From: Desulfobacteraceae bacterium
Lineage (GTDB): Bacteria > Desulfobacterota > DSM-4660 > Desulfatiglandales > B25-G16
Length of the DNA stretch: 7,905 nucleotides
Assembly (NCBI GenBank): GCA_028572035.1
Contig: JAPVWE010000050.1
Coordinates: forward strand, 1-7,905
Reading direction: 5' to 3'
Below, piece by piece: positions 4,795 to 7,905 of this stretch. The position numbers and the translations under genes are program-made. The stretch's first letter is position 1. Each line of letters starts with the position of its first letter. The notes beneath the pieces were generated by a model. The model saw nothing but the letters and a program-made list of their open reading frames with translations. It did not search any database and was not told the origin of the DNA.

Positions 4795-5293
4795 GGAGAT
4801 AGTTAAATATCCAGATCCTATTTTAATGAAAAAGGCAAAGCCCGTAGCAAACATTGATGGGGATATTCAGAATCTCGTAGATAATATGAGCACATTGATG
4901 TATCAGGCATCAGGTGTAGGCCTGGCTGCAAACCAGATTGGCGTTGCAAAAAGGGTCATTATCTTTGATATAGATTATAAAGAGAAAGGGAAAGATCTAA
5001 CTGTCTTGATTAATCCAACAATTGTCTTAGCAGAAGACAGGGTAGTATCTGAAGAGGGGTGTCTCAGCGTACCCGATTTTGAAGGTAAGATCCCCCGGAA
5101 AAAATATCTCAAGGTGCATGGTGTTGATAGGCATGGTAAGCTCATTGATATCGAGGCCGAAGATCTGCTGGCCATCTGTATCCAGCACGAAATTGACCAC
5201 ATTGATGGCACCCTGATACTTGATCATGTTAGCCATCTGAAGAGAAATCTATATAGGAAGAAGGTCGAGAAGTTGATGAAAAAGGCCAAATAA
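4793..5293 (+). CDS. def: Peptide deformylase
   Basis: Def removes the formyl group from the N-terminal formyl-methionine of nascent proteins at the ribosome exit. All three diagnostic motifs are intact: GVGLAANQIG (41-50), EEGCLSVP (88-94, metal-ligand Cys90) and QHEIDH (131-136, metal ligands His132 and His136, catalytic Glu133). At 166 residues it matches the usual length of about 170. The N-terminal EIVKYPDPIL is the normal beginning, which fixes the start at ATG 4793. It is the first gene of the def-fmt-rpe operon. Its TAA stop shares one base with the fmt ATG (TAATG), a standard sign of translational coupling. Placing deformylase next to the enzyme that adds the formyl group is common in bacteria. 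Confidence 0.97.
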   Translation: MEIVKYPDPILMKKAKPVANIDGDIQNLVDNMSTLMYQASGVGLAANQIGVAKRVIIFDIDYKEKGKDLTVLINPTIVLAEDRVVSEEGCLSVPDFEGKIPRKKYLKVHGVDRHGKLIDIEAEDLLAICIQHEIDHIDGTLILDHVSHLKRNLYRKKVEKLMKKAK

Positions 5294-6264
5294 TGGTTAA
5301 TCAAACTTCACGTGACTTATTTCCATCAAGGCCAAAGATCATTTTTCTGGGAACACCCCAGTTTGCAGTTCCTACACTAAGGGCTCTTATTGATGAAGGA
5401 TACGAAATCCTCTCTGTAGTTACTCAGCCTGACAGGCCAAAAGGGAGAGGCCAAAAACTGACGCCCTCACCGGTCAAGGCTCTTGCCAAAGAGGAGAACC
5501 TTCAAATACTCCAACCTGAAAGGTTAGATGATCGCCTTTTAGATATCCTTGTTTCGCTAAGACCCGACCTTCTTGTTGTTGTTGCCTTTGGACAGATAAT
5601 CCCAGGTAGGGTACTTGGCTCAGCCCAATGGGGAGGAGTAAATGTCCATGCATCGCTCTTACCAAGATACAGGGGGTCTGCCCCAATTCAGTGGGCTATT
5701 ATCAATAATGAGAAAAAGACCGGACTAACCACAATGCGTATGGATGAAGGCCTTGATACTGGGCCAATACTGATGCAGCAAGAGGTAGATATCTTGGAAA
5801 GGGAGACAGCTGGTCAGTTACATGACAGGCTTTCTTCTCTTGCACCAGGGTTGCTTATCAAGAGCCTCCAGGGATTGGCCAAGGGGACAATTGAGGAGAA
5901 AAAACAGGATGGCTCCCTTGCTACCTATGCCCCAAAGCTGAAAAAGGAGCAAGGTCTTATAGATTGGTCCTGGCCGTGTGAACGTCTGTGTGGATTGATA
6001 AGGGGTCTGGATCCCTGGCCAGGGGCATTTACATGCTATGATGGAAAAATGCTGAAGCTATTTAGTTGTTTCCTGAGAGATGTTAGAAGCAGATCTTCAG
6101 TACCAGGCCGGATAAAAGGTTTAACCGAGAGAGATCTTGAGATAGAAACCGGGAAGGGATGCATAATTGTTGGAGAAATTCAGTCCCCTGGGAAAAAGAG
6201 GATGCCTGTTAAGGAATTTCTAAAGGGGAGCCAGTTAGGTCCAGGAAGCATTTTGGGCACATAG
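5293..6264 (+). CDS. fmt: Methionyl-tRNA formyltransferase
   Basis: Fmt formylates Met-tRNA(fMet) from 10-formyltetrahydrofolate, making the initiator for translation. The N-terminal formyltransferase domain begins KIIFLGTPQFAVP (15-27), carries QPDRPKGRGQKL, the NVHASLLPRYRGSAPIQ signature (Asn117, His119) and MDEGLDTGPIL (Asp155). The spacing of these three residues equals that of E. coli Asn106-His108-Asp144. The C-terminal tRNA-binding domain follows, with APKLKKEQGLIDW and IRGLDPWPGAF. The length of 323 compares with 315 in E. coli. About ten extra residues precede the domain, but ATG 5293 is supported by AAGG 7 nt upstream and by its one-base overlap with the def stop. The gap to rpe is 20 nt, so the three genes form one unit. 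Confidence 0.97.
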   Translation: MVNQTSRDLFPSRPKIIFLGTPQFAVPTLRALIDEGYEILSVVTQPDRPKGRGQKLTPSPVKALAKEENLQILQPERLDDRLLDILVSLRPDLLVVVAFGQIIPGRVLGSAQWGGVNVHASLLPRYRGSAPIQWAIINNEKKTGLTTMRMDEGLDTGPILMQQEVDILERETAGQLHDRLSSLAPGLLIKSLQGLAKGTIEEKKQDGSLATYAPKLKKEQGLIDWSWPCERLCGLIRGLDPWPGAFTCYDGKMLKLFSCFLRDVRSRSSVPGRIKGLTERDLEIETGKGCIIVGEIQSPGKKRMPVKEFLKGSQLGPGSILGT

Positions 6265-6284
6265 AGACAATCTGGTAGTGTAAT

Positions 6285-6941
6285 ATGGGAAAAATAGCCC
6301 CATCAATACTTTCTGCTGATTTTACCAGACTTGGCGAAGAGATAAAGGCAGTAGAGAAGGCCGGAGCCGACTACATCCATATAGATGTCATGGATGGCCA
6401 CTTTGTGCCAAATATCACAATGGGTCCGATGATTGTAAAGGCAGCGAGGAGGGTAACCGGTCTTCCCTTGGATGTTCACCTGATGATAGAAAACCCTGAG
6501 CTATATATTGATGATTTTGTTAAAGCAGGGAGCGATCTGATCAGCGTTCATGCAGAGACAGTCACGCATCTGCATAGGCTCTTAGGGGTTATTAAAGATG
6601 CCGGGGTCAAGGCAGGAGCTGCTCTCAATCCTGCCACACCATTGAGCAGCATTGAGTATGTGCTTGAACACCTGGATATGGTAGTCTTGATGACAGTTAA
6701 CCCCGGCTTTGGTGGCCAGAGTTTTATCCCGGAGGTTTTACCAAAGATAACGGAGCTCAAGAAAATGATAGTCCAGAGGGGCATGAAGCTGGATATAGAG
6801 GTAGATGGCGGGATCAATGTTAAGAACATAGCTCAAGTGGCTCAGGCTGGCGCCAATGTATTTGTAGCGGGTAATGCCGTCTTTGGCAGCCGGGATTATG
6901 CAGAAACCATTTCTATGATGAGGAAGAATATCGGATCATAA
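6285..6941 (+). CDS. rpe: Ribulose-phosphate 3-epimerase
   Basis: Rpe interconverts D-ribulose 5-phosphate and D-xylulose 5-phosphate in the pentose phosphate pathway. The 218-residue TIM barrel has all the expected marks: APSILSADF (5-13), HIDVMDGHFVPN (32-43), DVHLMIENP (63-71), NPGFGGQSF (139-147), EVDGGI (172-177) and the phosphate-binding VAGNAVFGS (194-202). The metal ligands and acid/base residues His32, Asp34, His65 and Asp174 are present. The start at ATG 6285 agrees with the family N-terminus, although the ribosome-binding site is weak (GGTAG). It closes the def-fmt operon. In several Desulfobacterota, as I recall, a DUF116 gene and rsmB lie between fmt and rpe; here they are absent. 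Confidence 0.97.
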   Translation: MGKIAPSILSADFTRLGEEIKAVEKAGADYIHIDVMDGHFVPNITMGPMIVKAARRVTGLPLDVHLMIENPELYIDDFVKAGSDLISVHAETVTHLHRLLGVIKDAGVKAGAALNPATPLSSIEYVLEHLDMVVLMTVNPGFGGQSFIPEVLPKITELKKMIVQRGMKLDIEVDGGINVKNIAQVAQAGANVFVAGNAVFGSRDYAETISMMRKNIGS

Positions 6942-6983
6942 CCTTTACCCAAAATTGATGTCCCATTTTTGCTTTCTCTTGTT

Positions 6984-7905
6984 TCACCACACACAATTAC
7001 ATTTGATTTTTTTGTAATCTAGCTTGAGCATGCTCCAGATAGCCTTGGTTTCCTTACAAAGAGCTATATTACTATAATCGTATTTTTCTGACAGACAGGA
7101 AATGACTTTCTTATACATAGCAAGTCTTAGATTGATATCCACTTTTTTACCCCAATTTGAGGGCTCTGAAAGATGCTTTACCCAAGATTTATCTTTTGTT
7201 CCATTAATTGTACTCTGAAGCCCTCGTAGGGAGCCTAAAGTGATCCGTTCGGGAATAAATGAGTCAAATACGAGGTCGACTAGGCGAGTATAAACCTCCT
7301 CCCAGTTTTCTACGGGGACCACAGGGTCTATTCTTATTCTTACTTCATATCCATGTTGGTAAAGCTTTTGTGCTGCTTCAATTCTTGCCTTTACAGGCGG
7401 GGCTTTCTTTTCCCACCTTTTTGCAATCTCTTCCGCGTTGAGACTGAAACTCATTATTGCCTGGCTGGAGGCCGGCTTTTCCAGAAGATACTTTATGTTG
7501 GCAGACTTGGTGACAAAAAGAACTCTGTGTCCCCTTTGCTTCTCAAAAAACGAGATGATAAATCTGGAAAAAGGCTTATGACCATTTTCACCCATGAGGG
7601 AATCTGCAATTTCTCCGGTGTTCAATATCTCAGGAGTATCAACTTCATTGAGAAAGGCTTCAACATGCGATTGTACCTTTTCAAGAGGCTTAAAGGCCGG
7701 GCTTGGCCCTTCCGGTCTAAAGCGAAAAGTACCTTTGAGATAGCACCATGCACAATCAAATGGGCAACCATAGGCCCACTTAAGCTCAAGGAAGTGGGGA
7801 CATACAACGTCGGTTTGCTGCTGGGGCAAAGGAGTTTTGTCAAATCTGGTTATGATAGATCCATCGTTTACTTTTCTAACCAGTCTTTCCTTTTTGCCAT
7901 TTAAA
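6984..7905 (-). CDS. SPL-family (spore photoproduct lyase-like) radical SAM protein, N-terminus beyond window
   Basis: This is a radical SAM enzyme related to spore photoproduct lyase, which repairs UV-linked thymines in spore DNA. Relatives in non-spore-formers have no proven substrate. The minus frame is open from the stop at 6984-6986 to the right edge (306 residues visible). A TTG at 7829 is therefore not the real start: the upstream codons continue in family style (ITRFDKTPLPQQQTDVVCPHF). The 4Fe-4S motif CX3CX2C is GCPFDCAWCYLKG, with Cys codons at 7764-7766, 7752-7754 and 7743-7745. Further marks are LNTGEIADSL, VLFVTKSAN, FSLN and RIDPVVPVENW, in TIM-barrel order, and the Cys-rich end KCNCVW. 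It converges on rpe with a 42-bp gap. No photolyase or other DNA repair gene is in view. Confidence 0.85.
   Translation of the reverse strand, partial: LNGKKERLVRKVNDGSIITRFDKTPLPQQQTDVVCPHFLELKWAYGCPFDCAWCYLKGTFRFRPEGPSPAFKPLEKVQSHVEAFLNEVDTPEILNTGEIADSLMGENGHKPFSRFIISFFEKQRGHRVLFVTKSANIKYLLEKPASSQAIMSFSLNAEEIAKRWEKKAPPVKARIEAAQKLYQHGYEVRIRIDPVVPVENWEEVYTRLVDLVFDSFIPERITLGSLRGLQSTINGTKDKSWVKHLSEPSNWGKKVDINLRLAMYKKVISCLSEKYDYSNIALCKETKAIWSMLKLDYKKIKCNCVW

Noticed and set aside
4975..5236. Two minus-strand frames inside def
   Set aside because: They are antisense to intact peptide deformylase motifs and resemble nothing.
5474..5686. 70-residue minus-strand frame inside fmt
   Set aside because: It lies opposite the conserved NVHASLLPRYRG region, which explains the open frame.
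6548..6829. 93-residue minus-strand frame inside rpe
   Set aside because: It is antisense to the epimerase barrel core with no independent signal.
7829..7829. TTG at 7829 as the start of the radical SAM gene
   Set aside because: The frame continues open to the window edge with family-like sequence (TRFDKTP), so the true start is outside the window.
7259..7904. Plus-strand frames of 60 and 183 residues, and a 73-residue minus frame, at the right end
   Set aside because: All overlap the radical SAM gene, whose motifs are unmistakable.

Overview
The window is a stretch of bacterial chromosome holding nine protein genes, two of them cut by the window edges. Almost all encode conserved housekeeping or RNA and translation proteins. 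No tRNA, rRNA, CRISPR array, transposase, phage or plasmid gene is visible. Codon use and base composition are moderately AT-leaning. The gene set (RtcA, the archaeal-like YjbQ variant, Def-Fmt-Rpe, a spore-photoproduct-lyase-like radical SAM protein) and the intergenic repeats (TGTAGGGG...CCCCTACA, CACCAAGGCAC) suggest an anaerobic Gram-negative lineage such as Desulfobacterota (former Deltaproteobacteria) or a neighbour. That placement is an inference from recall, not a search.

Layout, left to right. At 1-995 (minus) is RNA 3'-phosphate cyclase rtcA, which loses its last residues at the left edge. At 996-1349 is a non-coding gap with an inverted pair of short CACCAAGGCAC repeats and a small hairpin. 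At 1350-2681 (minus) is a two-gene unit, mobA followed by a WbqC-family gene. At 2682-2900 two well-formed sigma-70 promoters point outward, one to mobA (near-leaderless) and one to infA. At 2901-3119 (plus) is infA (IF-1) with a TTG start. At 3205-3621 (minus) is a YjbQ-family gene. At 3622-3880 are two repeat-like insertions: a GC-rich 122-bp segment between perfect 9-bp direct repeats, and a hairpin-rich repeat that supplies the stop codon and probably the last codons of rsmG. At 3856-4545 (minus) is rsmG. At 4546-4792 is a divergent control region. At 4793-6941 (plus) is the compact operon def-fmt-rpe. At 6984-7905 (minus) is a radical SAM gene that runs off the right edge.

Functional themes. 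Three genes act at translation initiation and N-terminal processing: IF-1 (infA), Met-tRNA formyltransferase (fmt) and peptide deformylase (def). RsmG methylates 16S rRNA and RtcA modifies RNA 3' ends. Rpe serves the pentose phosphate pathway and MobA matures the molybdenum cofactor.

I do not see a convincing undescribed multi-gene system. The most interesting signals are non-coding: the candidate mobile element with a target-site duplication, the repeat-derived rsmG tail, start-site peculiarities (TTG starts, a near-leaderless mobA, an rsmG start codon that is probably a -35 box), and a hairpin enclosing the def ribosome-binding site.
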